Shown: positions 28,205 to 36,226 of the stretch, in pieces | Layout: each line of letters starts with the position of its first letter | How positions within the stretch are numbered: position 1 is the first letter of the stretch | From: Anaerocolumna jejuensis DSM 15929 | Lineage (GTDB): Bacteria; Bacillota; Clostridia; Lachnospirales; Lachnospiraceae | Direction of reading: 5' to 3' | Assembly (NCBI RefSeq): GCF_900142215.1 | Contig: NZ_FRAC01000011.1 | Coordinates: 186,001-250,000, forward strand | DNA: 64,000 nt | Notes under the pieces: generated by a model | The model's database searches: none | What the model saw: the letters and a program-made list of their open reading frames with translations, nothing else | Told to the model about the DNA's origin: nothing | Program-made: the position numbers and the translations under genes

Positions 28205-28283
28205 GTGTGAATTATGGAAAAGCATAATTCACACAGGTGCCTGCCAAATCCTCGGCCCAATCTTGCGGCGCGTTGGGAAGGCT
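28205..28283 (+). repeat. Structured leader repeat, copy 3
   Basis: A perfect 11-bp stem GTGTGAATTAT / ATAATTCACAC (28205-28234) is followed by TGCCTGCCAAATCCTCGGCC and the shared CAATCTTGCGG core with the GGGAAGGC end. It lies just upstream of the acetyltransferase gene. Confidence 0.85.
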
Positions 28284-28326
28284 TGGTGGTTAGCAGGAAA
28301 TATTCCGTATGCAAGGGGAGCAAAGA

Positions 28327-28893
28327 ATGAAGCAGCTTGGTACAAAGGTATTGGAAACAGAGAGATTACGTCTGAGGCCTTTTAAGGCGTCCGATGCGGA
28401 AAACATGTATAAGAATTGGGCAAGTGACGCTGAAGTTACCAGGTACCTGACCTGGCCTGTTCATGAAAGTGTGAAGGGCACAAGAGCACTCCTTGAATTA
28501 TGGGAGAAAGAGGCGGATTCCACAAGTACCTATCAGTGGTGCATTGAGCTGAAAGAAACAGGAGAGGCCATCGGAAGCATCGGTTCAGCTCATCTATATG
28601 AGCACATTGAAGCCGTGGAGGTTGGATATTGTATTGGAAAAGCCTTCTGGGGAAAGGGCATTATGTCAGAAGCCCTGAGGGCAGTAAGGGACTTTCTCTT
28701 TGCCCAGGCGGAAGTTAACCGTGTAGAAGCATGCCATGATATCAATAATCCTGTTTCCGGAAAAGTGATGGAAAAATGCGGCCTTCGCTTTGAGGGTATC
28801 AGGAAGCAGGGTGGAAAGAATAATACCGGACTTTGTGATCTGGCCTGCTATGGATTAGTGAAAAGGGACTGGGAAGAGCTTGTAAAGTTATAA
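28327..28893 (+). CDS. GNAT-family acetyltransferase (RimJ/RimL type)
   Basis: A 188-residue N-acetyltransferase. ETERLRLRPFKASDAENMY, VGYCIGKAFWGKGIMSEAL (acetyl-CoA loop) and INNPVSGKVMEKCGLRFEG are the standard RimJ/RimL-type blocks. These enzymes acetylate protein N-termini or small amines; the substrate here is unknown. ATG 28327 follows AGGGGAGC; the frame could open at 28309. Confidence 0.9.
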   Translation: MKQLGTKVLETERLRLRPFKASDAENMYKNWASDAEVTRYLTWPVHESVKGTRALLELWEKEADSTSTYQWCIELKETGEAIGSIGSAHLYEHIEAVEVGYCIGKAFWGKGIMSEALRAVRDFLFAQAEVNRVEACHDINNPVSGKVMEKCGLRFEGIRKQGGKNNTGLCDLACYGLVKRDWEELVKL

Positions 28894-28944
28894 AACGTAA
28901 GTAGAAGCCATAAAGCTGCCGGAGGAAGGGGGCTTTATGGTTTC

Positions 28945-29226
28945 TTAAGCCAGTAATCCCAGGAAAGCCAATAGAAGAGATATGCATAATACCACTGCAA
29001 AGAAGGTGCAGATATTTTTAATACTCCGAATATCCTGGGTCTGTTTTGCCAGAAGTGCCTCTACGATATCCTCATGGGTAAGGTCAGACTCTTCCCATTC
29101 ATAAATTTCTTCATCCTCATGGTAAATTGTCTCCGGGTCCTTTGCCGAAGCTTCGGCTTCCGTAATCTTTTTTGTACTTAATAATTCCATATCAGTCAGC
29201 AAAAATTTTAAATCCCTTTTTGTCAT
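28945..29226 (-). CDS. Small tail-anchored membrane protein next to the tailocin regulators
   Basis: A protein of about 93 residues, very acidic in the middle (EDEEIYEWEE) and ending in one membrane span (FFAVVLCISLLLAFLGLLA), so it is probably tail-anchored. No family is recognised. The start at ATG 29226 is preferred to the frame opening at 29271, because the extra residues are encoded by a copy of the leader repeat. It reads in the same direction as the repressor and protease genes and may belong to the same element; an immunity or lysis-control role is only a guess. Confidence 0.55.
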   Translation of the reverse strand: MTKRDLKFLLTDMELLSTKKITEAEASAKDPETIYHEDEEIYEWEESDLTHEDIVEALLAKQTQDIRSIKNICTFFAVVLCISLLLAFLGLLA

Positions 29227-29413
29227 GGTCACACTCTTTGCATACCGCAGGTATGCCTGCGATACTGCCACAAATAAAAATGAGTGAAAGAATCTGTAAG
29301 TGGCATCCTTTCAAAATAATATTTTCTTTCACTCTTGCTCCCATTGCATACCGCAGACAGGTCTGCGGTATTGCCTTAAATAATGGAGTGTGAAAGCGCT
29401 TTTCTTTCACACG
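29225..29413 (-). repeat. Structured leader repeat, copy 4 (tandem pair, minus strand)
   Basis: On the minus strand two full units follow each other. Each has a stem (GTGTGAAAG..CTTTCACAC in the first, AGTGAAAG..CTTTCACT in the second), GGCA(A/G)TA and a second stem (CCGCAGAC/GTCTGCGG; CGCAGGCAT/ATACCTGCG), then TATGCAA. The second unit ends at the ATG of the small membrane protein. Confidence 0.85.
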
Positions 29414-29423
29414 TCCCCCTTCT

Positions 29424-29885
29424 TTAATCAAAACGCTTTAAGACACCAAGGCAGGGTGAAAAGTAAATAATATAATTCCTGCAGGCAACATATACCCCAT
29501 ACTTTCTTTCATAAGCAGCAAGTGCCTCCTCCAGATAATCTTCCGTTACTTCCAGATATTCTGCCATGGTATAAACATCACGGCAGCCAGCCTCGTAGGA
29601 ACGGATGATACCCTCCAGACCCACCTGTATATCATAGGCTGCAAGTCGTGCCCGGTACTCCTGCTTTCTGTTAGCAGTATTGGTCTGATCAAGAATATCA
29701 CCTGCGGAGGTAAGGTGGTGCCCGATTTCTTCGGAAAGGACACAGCCTTTTTCAATGGAGGTAAGATTTTTATCTATGGCAATACAGCCGTCTACGTATA
29801 ATCCCTTTAATCCTTCCACTTCGTAAAGATTCATTTCCTTTACATACAGATAATCATATTTCGTCTTTAAATCTTCGTATGTCAT
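29424..29885 (-). CDS. ImmA/IrrE-family metallo-endopeptidase
   Basis: A 153-residue protein of the ImmA/IrrE (DUF955) peptidase family. The zinc motif lies in GCVLSEEIGHHLTSAG; this family often has E-E-x-G-H-H in place of HExxH. Known ImmA proteases cleave a partner XRE repressor after DNA damage or a signal. The partner repressor gene lies 19 bases upstream on the same strand, the standard ImmR-ImmA pairing, so this is the probable switch for the tailocin operon. It probably has a small Tyr/Glu-rich C-terminal tail for partner binding. Confidence 0.88.
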   Translation of the reverse strand: MTYEDLKTKYDYLYVKEMNLYEVEGLKGLYVDGCIAIDKNLTSIEKGCVLSEEIGHHLTSAGDILDQTNTANRKQEYRARLAAYDIQVGLEGIIRSYEAGCRDVYTMAEYLEVTEDYLEEALAAYERKYGVYVACRNYIIYFSPCLGVLKRFD

Positions 29886-29903
29886 CCAAATCTCCCCTTA
29901 TTG

Positions 29904-30227
29904 TTACTGCTTATTTGCCCTGGCGGCTAAAAGAAGCTTCTTATATTCCTCGATTTTATGAAGCTCTTCTTCTGTCCAGTGTTCATTATCCTCTTTATGG
30001 GCTGCGGTGGTCGGAACGGCAATGTCTTCCCAGCCCATCAGATATGAAGGAGAACAATGATAAATCTTTGCCAGATTAACAATTGTTTCATGCTTAATAT
30101 TTTTAATTTCCCCGCTTTCATAGCGCTGCATGGTAGCTTCCTTGATTCCCAGCTGCTCAGCTACCTCTAATAAGGTCATGCCCAAGTTTAATCTTCTCTC
30201 CTTGATTCGTTCCTGTAAAACAGACAT
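29904..30227 (-). CDS. XRE-family (ImmR/CI-like) repressor
   Basis: A 107-residue repressor. The helix-turn-helix TLLEVAEQLGIKEATMQRYE then ITNLAKIYHCSPSYLMGWED-like segment is typical of ImmR/CI-like XRE proteins. A short C-terminal tail (EEELHKIEEYKKLLLAARAN) may dimerise. ATG 30227 is chosen over the in-frame GTG at 30239, which lies within the ribosome binding site region GGAGTG. The divergent tail operon and four copies of a 17-bp palindrome lie directly upstream. Confidence 0.9.
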   Translation of the reverse strand: MSVLQERIKERRLNLGMTLLEVAEQLGIKEATMQRYESGEIKNIKHETIVNLAKIYHCSPSYLMGWEDIAVPTTAAHKEDNEHWTEEELHKIEEYKKLLLAARANKQ

Positions 30228-30282
30228 AAATAAATTCACTCCAGTCCATAGTTTATACGAAGCTTACTATGTTATATTAAGG

Positions 30283-30403
30283 TAATTATACCACAATCTT
30301 TCGTAATACGCAATAAATTAGTATAATATTTTGTAAAAACTTACGTAATACGTATTGACAAAATGAGTACAAGATGTTATTATTAACTTACGTAATAGGT
30401 AAG
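30283..30403. promoter_or_regulatory. Divergent tailocin switch: two promoters and three operators
   Basis: The rightward promoter is TTGACA (30355-30360), 17 bases, TATTAT (30378-30383). The leftward promoter on the minus strand is TTGCGT (30313-30308), 17 bases, TATAAT (30290-30285). Operators with consensus CTTACGTAATACGTAAG lie at 30298-30314 (over the leftward -35), 30340-30356 (touching the rightward -35) and 30387-30403 (at the rightward start point). This is a textbook repressor-controlled switch. Confidence 0.85.
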
Positions 30404-30533
30404 CGAAAGAAAGAATAAGAGGCCAGTTACTGCTTCACGAAGAAGAAAATTACTTTTATATAAGTGATTTCGCTTAATTGACCCCGAATTATTCAGTTTA
30501 AAACAATAGGAGAGGGGAGTTTTATATCCTGAA

Positions 30534-30550
30534 CTTACGCATTACGAAAG
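30534..30550. promoter_or_regulatory. Fourth operator copy, inside the tail operon leader
   Basis: CTTACGCATTACGAAAG is the same 17-bp palindrome as the three at the promoters, about 150 bases downstream of the rightward start. It could act by looping or as a roadblock. The rest of 30404-30647 holds no gene that can be supported. Confidence 0.75.
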
Positions 30551-30647
30551 TATTTGATTCGTCTTTTTGGAATTTCAGACGTTAAAGAAAAAGGCAGATG
30601 ACCTTGGACTAAACCATGTGAAAAAATGTGTTTGAAAGGAACATTTT

Positions 30648-31097
30648 ATGAAAAAGAAGCAGTTAATGCAATTGGGTCTTACAGAAGAGCTTTCCATAAA
30701 AATACTTGCACTTTGCAAGGAAGAACAGAGCGTTTTCATACCGAAGGAAAGGTTTGATGAGATTAACCGGAAGAAAAAAGAGCTGGAGTGGCAGGTTATG
30801 CACCAGAAGGAACAAATTGACGAAATGAGCGGTTGCAATCTTATTTACCGGAGCTTAAAGGAAGAAATGCTCAGGCTTTTATGGCAGGCAGGAGAGGAAA
30901 AGAAAAAAGAAGAGGAAAGATACAGGGATTTATTGTTGTATTCCTTACTTTTAGAAAGACTTTCTTCCTATAAATATGCAGAGCTTATTTTGAAAAAAAT
31001 GGACAGGAAAAGGCTGACTCTGACACCGGAAGGAGAAATTCTTGGGGCAGAGGAGGAAATAGAAAGAGTACGTACAGCCTGGAAGGAGCTGTTCTGA
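30648..31097 (+). CDS. Phage scaffold (GP20)-like protein, first gene of the tail operon
   Basis: A 149-residue, strongly helical protein. The N-terminus LGLTEELSIKILALCKEEQS then FIPKERFDEINRKKKELEWQ and the C-terminal LTPEGEILGAEEEIERVRTA with a final KELF follow the order of phage minor structural GP20 scaffold proteins. Those have a coiled coil, then a small C-terminal head-binding part with a dG-x-l-G-l-d-e motif. Scaffolds assemble capsids, yet no capsid gene is present. It may be a relic or a re-purposed protein. The identity rests on pattern matching by eye. Confidence 0.5.
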   Translation: MKKKQLMQLGLTEELSIKILALCKEEQSVFIPKERFDEINRKKKELEWQVMHQKEQIDEMSGCNLIYRSLKEEMLRLLWQAGEEKKKEEERYRDLLLYSLLLERLSSYKYAELILKKMDRKRLTLTPEGEILGAEEEIERVRTAWKELF

Positions 31098-31194
31098 CAC
31101 AGGGTTTTTTAACCGTAAAGCCTTTTGAGGGTATTAGCAAAGTGCGTACCGGAAGGAACAGCTCCTGACAAAAAATGATAAAAGGGAGGCAGCC

Positions 31195-31605
31195 ATGGGA
31201 GAGGACCTAAAAGTTGCCATACGGGCAAAGCTTACAGAGCTTTTTCCGGAAGTAACAATATATGAAGAGGATTTACCGGAGGGATACCAAAAACCGGCTT
31301 TTCTGGTTACCACAACAAATGCGGTAGCAGGAAGAGGACTGGGGGGCAGAAAGGCCTTTCAGTTATCCTTTGACATTTCCTATTACAGCAATCTGGCAGG
31401 ACGGATAAATACTGACTGCTATCAAAAGGGGCTGGCGTTATTGGAGGGCTTTCGCCTTACAGGATACCGGCTCAAGGGAAAGAAATCCGCTGCTGCTGAG
31501 GGAATACTGCATTTTACCTTTGAAACACAATTTACTGTTACAGAGGAAATCAGTGAAATAAAGATGAAGCAAAAAGAATTATCAACCAATATGAAGGAGG
31601 ATTAA
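31195..31605 (+). CDS. Phage tail terminator-like protein
   Basis: A 136-residue protein resembling the DUF6838 tail-terminator family: IRAKLTELFPEVTIYEEDLP, a beta-rich core RKAFQLSFDISYYSN and a C-terminal TFETQFTV. Terminators cap the tail tube when it has reached its set length. It ends two bases before the sheath gene and has GGGAGGC ahead of its ATG. Position just upstream of sheath and tube matches Xkd-type tails. Confidence 0.75.
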   Translation: MGEDLKVAIRAKLTELFPEVTIYEEDLPEGYQKPAFLVTTTNAVAGRGLGGRKAFQLSFDISYYSNLAGRINTDCYQKGLALLEGFRLTGYRLKGKKSAAAEGILHFTFETQFTVTEEISEIKMKQKELSTNMKED

Positions 31606-31606
31606 C

Positions 31607-32650
31607 ATGGCAGGAACATGGAATAACCAAAATAAAATATTACCCGGTGCCTATATTAACTTTTTAACCAATGCACCCTTATCTATTACACCGGGGGACA
31701 GAGGAACCGTACTTTTATTGCAGGAAATAAGCAAAGGGGCAAAGGGAGAAATCTATACCGTAACCGCAACGGATAATAACTTTCCTAATGGCATTACAAG
31801 CCAGGACAGCTTTTTGGCAGGAGAAGTCTTAAAGGGAGCAAATACGGTAAAGGTATATAACCTTGGAACTGCCCATACTAGTGCAGAGGTGGAAGCAGCA
31901 CTTCTGGCAGCTAAGACCATGGATTTTGATGTGCTTGCTTATCCCTATGACGGAGAAAGCTATGATGCCATTAAGACTGCCATAGCAGCCTGGGTGGCAG
32001 CCATGGTAACCAGTGAAGGCAAAGGGATACAGGCAGTACTTGCCAACTTTACCGGTAATTCAGAAAACATCATTAACGTTGCCCATGGTGTGAAATTATC
32101 CGACCAGAGCGTCTTAACTCCGGCAAGCACTACCGCCTGGGCAGCAGGAATTACAGCAGGTGCTAAAATCAGCCAGTCCAACACCGGCAGAAAATACAAT
32201 GGTGCTATCGATGTAGTGCCCCGTATGACCAAAGGTGAAATGGAAAGTGCCATAACGGCAGGAAAGTTCATTTTAAAGGTGGATACGGCGCAGAATGTAA
32301 CCGCAGTTTATGATATCAATTCCCTTACAACACTGACTCCGGAAAAGGGAAAGGCATTTACCAAGAACCGCGTTGTTCGTACCTTAAATGGTATCAACAA
32401 TGATATCACAGAGATATTTGAGTCCAATTATGTGGGTACTATGAGCAATAATGAGGGAGGAAGATCCCTTCTGCGTGCCACCTTGATTCAGTATTTTGGA
32501 AGGCTGGAAGAGCTTTCCGCTATCAAGAATTTTACCTCCGAGGATGTGGAAGTAAAAGAAGGTACGGAATCGGATGCCGTTGTGATCAATTGCTACATCC
32601 AGCCGGTGGACAGCATCGAGAAAATGTACATAACTGTTAGCTTATCATAA
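31607..32650 (+). CDS. xkdK: Contractile tail sheath protein
   Basis: A 347-residue sheath subunit. The N-terminus LPGAYINFLTNAPLSITPGD and the body TMDFDVLAYPYDGESYDAI and FTKNRVVRTLNGINNDI are typical of PBSX XkdK/Myoviridae sheath proteins. About a hundred or more copies wrap the tube and contract to drive it into a target cell. Its presence shows the particle is contractile (R-type), not flexible (F-type). AAGGAGG precedes the start. Confidence 0.93.
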   Translation: MAGTWNNQNKILPGAYINFLTNAPLSITPGDRGTVLLLQEISKGAKGEIYTVTATDNNFPNGITSQDSFLAGEVLKGANTVKVYNLGTAHTSAEVEAALLAAKTMDFDVLAYPYDGESYDAIKTAIAAWVAAMVTSEGKGIQAVLANFTGNSENIINVAHGVKLSDQSVLTPASTTAWAAGITAGAKISQSNTGRKYNGAIDVVPRMTKGEMESAITAGKFILKVDTAQNVTAVYDINSLTTLTPEKGKAFTKNRVVRTLNGINNDITEIFESNYVGTMSNNEGGRSLLRATLIQYFGRLEELSAIKNFTSEDVEVKEGTESDAVVINCYIQPVDSIEKMYITVSLS

Positions 32651-32667
32651 AAAAGGAGATGAAAACC

Positions 32668-33150
32668 ATGGAAAATAATTATAAATTAAGATTGGCAGAT
32701 ACGATTTCAGCAAAGGAAGGTACAGCCTTTATCACAATCAACGGTATTAACAGGACACTATTCGAGGTATCCACCTTAAAGGCGCAGATGGATCTGACCG
32801 TACAGTCAAGAAAGACCCTTGGCAGCCGTATGACCCAGCACAAGGTAGTAGGTGCAGAAGGAACGGGAAGCATGACCATGTACTTTATGGACTCCGATAT
32901 GCTGAAGCTGGCAGTAGAATATTTAAGCGGCGGTAAATTCGGAACCATTGATTTGATGGTTACCAATGAAGATCCCCAGTCCAGCATCGGCAGGCAGGAG
33001 GTAGTACTGAAAAATGTCCTGTTAAAGACAATCCCTGTTACAAACCTTGATGACCAGTCCGATGACCCTATCACGGTGGATACGGATTTTACCTTTGATG
33101 GCATAGATGATCTTAAATACTTCCATAAGCCGGAGGGCTTTACACAATAA
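32668..33150 (+). CDS. xkdM: Tail tube protein
   Basis: A 160-residue protein: IRLADTIS-type start, QSRKTLGSRMTQHKVVGAEG and the beta-rich GKFGTIDLMVTNEDPQSS, ending DIDLKYFHKPEGF-like. This is the XkdM/tail core family that forms the inner tube around the tape measure. ATG 32668 is used because AAAAAGGAG ends just before the earlier ATG (32659), too close to be its ribosome binding site. Confidence 0.9.
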   Translation: MENNYKLRLADTISAKEGTAFITINGINRTLFEVSTLKAQMDLTVQSRKTLGSRMTQHKVVGAEGTGSMTMYFMDSDMLKLAVEYLSGGKFGTIDLMVTNEDPQSSIGRQEVVLKNVLLKTIPVTNLDDQSDDPITVDTDFTFDGIDDLKYFHKPEGFTQ

Positions 33151-33297
33151 AGAATATCCGTATTCCTGCAGGCTGCAGAAAAAAATAGTGCAGCCTGCTA
33201 AGGGTAACAGCTATTGCAGCCAAATTAATATAGCATAATCAAATCTTATCATTAATTTTTTAAATAAAAAATAGTCCATAAAAAAAGGAGAACAAAT

Positions 33298-33699
33298 ATG
33301 AGTTCATTAAAAGCATTTTTAAATCCCGTACAGGTAGAAAATAAGGAAGTTATGGTATCCAACCGTTTTATGGAGGAGGGAAAGGTTATTCCTTTCATTA
33401 TCCGTCCCATTACCCAGAAGGAAAATGAGCAGCTTATCAAGAAGTACACCAGAAAGGATAAAAAGGGCGTGGAGAATTTTAACCGTACCGAATATGTTCA
33501 GGCTCTTACCGCCTGCGCGGTGGTGTTTCCCAATCTGAATGATACCAGGCTTCAGGACAAATACGGTCTTGGAGAAACAGAGGTATTGAAGAACATGCTG
33601 TTAGTAGGCGAGTACGCTACCCTGGCTTCGGAAGTGCAGACCCTGAGCGGGCTGGATACGGATATTAATGAGGATATTGAAGAAGTAAAAAACGAATAG
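33298..33699 (+). CDS. xkdN: Tail assembly chaperone, short form (XkdN-like)
   Basis: A 133-residue protein (MSSLKAFLNPVQVENKEVM, VIPFIIRPITQKENEQLIKK) matching the XkdN family. Such chaperones coat the tape measure during tube assembly. The last codons are GTA AAA AAC GAA TAG; the A_AAA_AAC heptamer allows a -1 frameshift that extends the protein to 33884 (separate entry). AAAAAGGAG precedes the ATG. This is the functional analogue of lambda gpG. Confidence 0.88.
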   Translation: MSSLKAFLNPVQVENKEVMVSNRFMEEGKVIPFIIRPITQKENEQLIKKYTRKDKKGVENFNRTEYVQALTACAVVFPNLNDTRLQDKYGLGETEVLKNMLLVGEYATLASEVQTLSGLDTDINEDIEEVKNE

Positions 33700-33884
33700 C
33701 GCAAGGTGATGCTGAATTTAATCTGGCGCACTTTGCACTTCAAAAACTCCATATTCTGCCCTCTGCATTGGATGCCATGAGCCAGAGAGAAAAGGCCTTT
33801 GTCTATGCCAGCATTATGGTAAGGGTGGAATCGGAGAAAAGGGAAGCAGACAAAATAAAGATGAAAGGAGGCAGGAGCAGATAA
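33298..33884 (+). CDS. Tail assembly chaperone, -1 frameshift form (G-T like)
   Basis: Slipping back one base on A_AAA_AAC (33687-33693) moves translation from the xkdN-like frame into a frame that stays open to TAA at 33882-33884. It adds 63 residues (RIAQGDAEFNLAHFALQKLH ... KMKGGRSR), giving about 195 residues in all. No start codon with a ribosome binding site serves this second frame on its own. The stop overlaps the tape-measure ATG (TAATG). This is the arrangement of lambda gpG-gpGT and many tailed phages. Confidence 0.8.
33687..33693 (+). promoter_or_regulatory. Programmed -1 ribosomal frameshift site
   Basis: The heptamer A_AAA_AAC is in the right register (X_XXY_YYZ against codons GTA AAA AAC), two codons before the stop of the short chaperone. 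A GAGGA about 10 bases upstream could stimulate slippage as an internal Shine-Dalgarno. Confidence 0.8.
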
Positions 33885-36226
33885 TGGCAGAAGCAGCAGA
33901 TTTTAAATCTATGAAAATATCAATAGATATCTATTCGGAAGCGCTAGAGAAGCTAATGAAAAAGCTGGATACGACGACTGCTAAAATGATAAAAGCCAGT
34001 ACGAAGTTTGATAATTCGGCAGGTAACATCTTAAAGGCAGGAAAAGCTGCAGACAAAGCCGCAAGCAAGATGCAAAGCTTTGGGAATGCCGCTTCCAAAA
34101 CGGTGACGGATATGCAAAAGACCGGAAAGTCTCTGGATGATGCATCAAAGAGAATGAAAAAGACTGGTGATGCGGCAGACAGGGCGACCGGGAAGATGAA
34201 AAGTGCCGGAAAAACCTTGGATGATACGACAAAGAATATGAAAAAGGCCGGTGATGCCGCTATGAAAGCAACTGGGAATATGCTGCAGACCGGAGACAGT
34301 CTAAAGGGAGTGACAGACTCTTTCCAGAGTACCAGCAAGAAGGTGGGAGATGCTGCCAAGAATTTATTGGACGCCGGTAATAAAATAGGAAATGTGAATA
34401 AATCTCTGGGAGATACCGAGAAAAAATCTTCTAAGGCAGGAAGTAAGGTAAAAGATTTATTCGACAAATTCAAGAGTCTGAAAGGTGTAACAAAAGCCTT
34501 TGATTTAGCAGACAACCTGAGCATGTCCAATTCAAAGCTCAACAAGGTGAATGACGGAAAACGGTCTAATAACGCACTTCATGGAAAAGTAGCAGCTGCA
34601 GCAGGCAGCTCACGGAGCACCTATAAGGACATGGCAGGTTATGTGGCAAGCCTTTCCGCCGTGGAAGGCGGTGCCTTTAAGAATAATGACCAGGCAATAG
34701 CCTTTGCGGAATTGATGCAAAAGTCAGTTGTAGCCGGCGGAGCGGAGGACCGGGGAGCTGCCATGAATCAGATGATTGGCGGACTGTCAAAGGGAAGTCT
34801 GGGAAGCGATGACTTAAAGGCCGCTTCCGGTACCTCACCTCTTGTGATGGAATCCTTAAAAAGTTACACAGGTATGTCCTCGGATGACTTGTATAAGATG
34901 GCGGATGATGGAAAACTTACCGCAGATGTAATAAAAAATGCTATGTTTTCTATGAGTAATGATATTAATACACAATTTGGAAATACCAAGATGACCTTCG
35001 GAGAAACCTGGGATAAGTTAAAGGAAGGCGCATTGCAGGCAGCTTCCAGCGTTTTGGACAAGCTGAATGAAATTATTTCAAATCCCCAGGTGCAGCAGTT
35101 TGTAGATAAGCTGATAGCCGGTATGAGTATGTTAGGAGATGCGGCAGCAAAGGTTTGCGACTTTATCATCGGAAACTGGAACATAATAGGGCCTATTCTG
35201 GCATATCTGGTTGGAGTAGTTCTTGCCGTCATGATTATTGATACCATAGCCATGGCAGCAGCGTGGCTGGCAGTCAATTGGCCTATTCTCCTGATTATAG
35301 GAGCATTGGCAGCGGTTATTGGCATATTAGCAAGTGTTGGAGTTTCCTTTGAACAGGTATGCGGTGCTATCGGAGGCTTTTTAGGTGTAGTCGTTGCACA
35401 TGTTTATAATTCCTTTGTGAACATATGGAATGTAGTGGCCGCCTTTATCAATTTCTTTGGCAATGCATTTAACAATCCCATTGCAAGTATTAAAATCCTC
35501 TTTCTGGATCTTGCAATTAATGCATTAAGCAATATCACAAGTATTGCAAAAGGATTTTCCTCCTTTATCAATAAGCTGACTGGAAAAAAGATAAATATAG
35601 CGGCAGGAATTACAAAGATGACAGACGCGCTCTCCGCTGAAAAGGAAAGTACCAAGGCAGAATCGGGCTATAAAACCTATGCAAAAGAAGCTTCTTATAA
35701 AGACTACACCAAGGCTGCTTTAACAGGAGATAAACTCGGTACCAATACCGCAAAGAATATAGAAAATATGGCAAAAGGCTATGATAATACATTGGGTAAA
35801 AACATAGTAAAAGACCCAACAAAAAACCCGGCATACGACCCGATGGAAAGCTATAATAAAACATTGGGTAAAAACACAGTAAAAGACCAAACAAAAGACC
35901 CAGCATACAACCCGATGGGCAATTTAGGATATCAACCCTTTCAGGGAAGTAAAAACCTTCCGGGTGATCCTTCTTCCCCTCTTAAAGTTGAAGGAACCGG
36001 CGCCGGAGGCTCCATGAGTGTGAATATGCCCGATGAGGATAAGGAGTACTTAAAGAATATTGCAGAGCGGGACTACATTGCCAATGTTGCCACCAACTCT
36101 CTGGCCCCCAACATATCCGTACAATTCGGAGATGTCCACCAAACGGCAGATGCCAATAAGGTAGCAGGCAGAATTAAAAAGATTTTAAGGGAGCAGATAG
36201 CAACGGCAAGTGAGGGGGTATATTAA
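33884..36226 (+). CDS. Tail tape measure protein
   Basis: A 780-residue protein whose length sets tube length (at the usual about 1.5 angstrom per residue this implies roughly 115-120 nm). The N-terminal 200 residues are helical and made of about 28-residue repeats (GDAA..AT..M...G..LDD). The middle carries the conserved tape-measure domain (LSKGSLGSDDLKAASGTSPL). Hydrophobic spans follow at about 430-495. A 24-residue duplication lies near the C-terminus (LGKN.VKD.TK.PAY.PM). Located between the chaperone and the LysM protein as in PBSX xkdO. Confidence 0.92.
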   Translation: MAEAADFKSMKISIDIYSEALEKLMKKLDTTTAKMIKASTKFDNSAGNILKAGKAADKAASKMQSFGNAASKTVTDMQKTGKSLDDASKRMKKTGDAADRATGKMKSAGKTLDDTTKNMKKAGDAAMKATGNMLQTGDSLKGVTDSFQSTSKKVGDAAKNLLDAGNKIGNVNKSLGDTEKKSSKAGSKVKDLFDKFKSLKGVTKAFDLADNLSMSNSKLNKVNDGKRSNNALHGKVAAAAGSSRSTYKDMAGYVASLSAVEGGAFKNNDQAIAFAELMQKSVVAGGAEDRGAAMNQMIGGLSKGSLGSDDLKAASGTSPLVMESLKSYTGMSSDDLYKMADDGKLTADVIKNAMFSMSNDINTQFGNTKMTFGETWDKLKEGALQAASSVLDKLNEIISNPQVQQFVDKLIAGMSMLGDAAAKVCDFIIGNWNIIGPILAYLVGVVLAVMIIDTIAMAAAWLAVNWPILLIIGALAAVIGILASVGVSFEQVCGAIGGFLGVVVAHVYNSFVNIWNVVAAFINFFGNAFNNPIASIKILFLDLAINALSNITSIAKGFSSFINKLTGKKINIAAGITKMTDALSAEKESTKAESGYKTYAKEASYKDYTKAALTGDKLGTNTAKNIENMAKGYDNTLGKNIVKDPTKNPAYDPMESYNKTLGKNTVKDQTKDPAYNPMGNLGYQPFQGSKNLPGDPSSPLKVEGTGAGGSMSVNMPDEDKEYLKNIAERDYIANVATNSLAPNISVQFGDVHQTADANKVAGRIKKILREQIATASEGVY
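35789..35932 (+). repeat. 72-bp in-frame tandem duplication in the tape measure gene
   Basis: ACATTGGGTAAAAACA starts at 35789 and again at 35861. The following sequence matches with few changes, giving two 24-codon units and keeping the frame. Confidence 0.85.

Noticed and set aside
30520..30584. Short frame after AGGAGAGGGGAG in the tail operon leader
   Set aside because: It would need an ATC start and overlaps the fourth operator; no peptide homology is recognisable.
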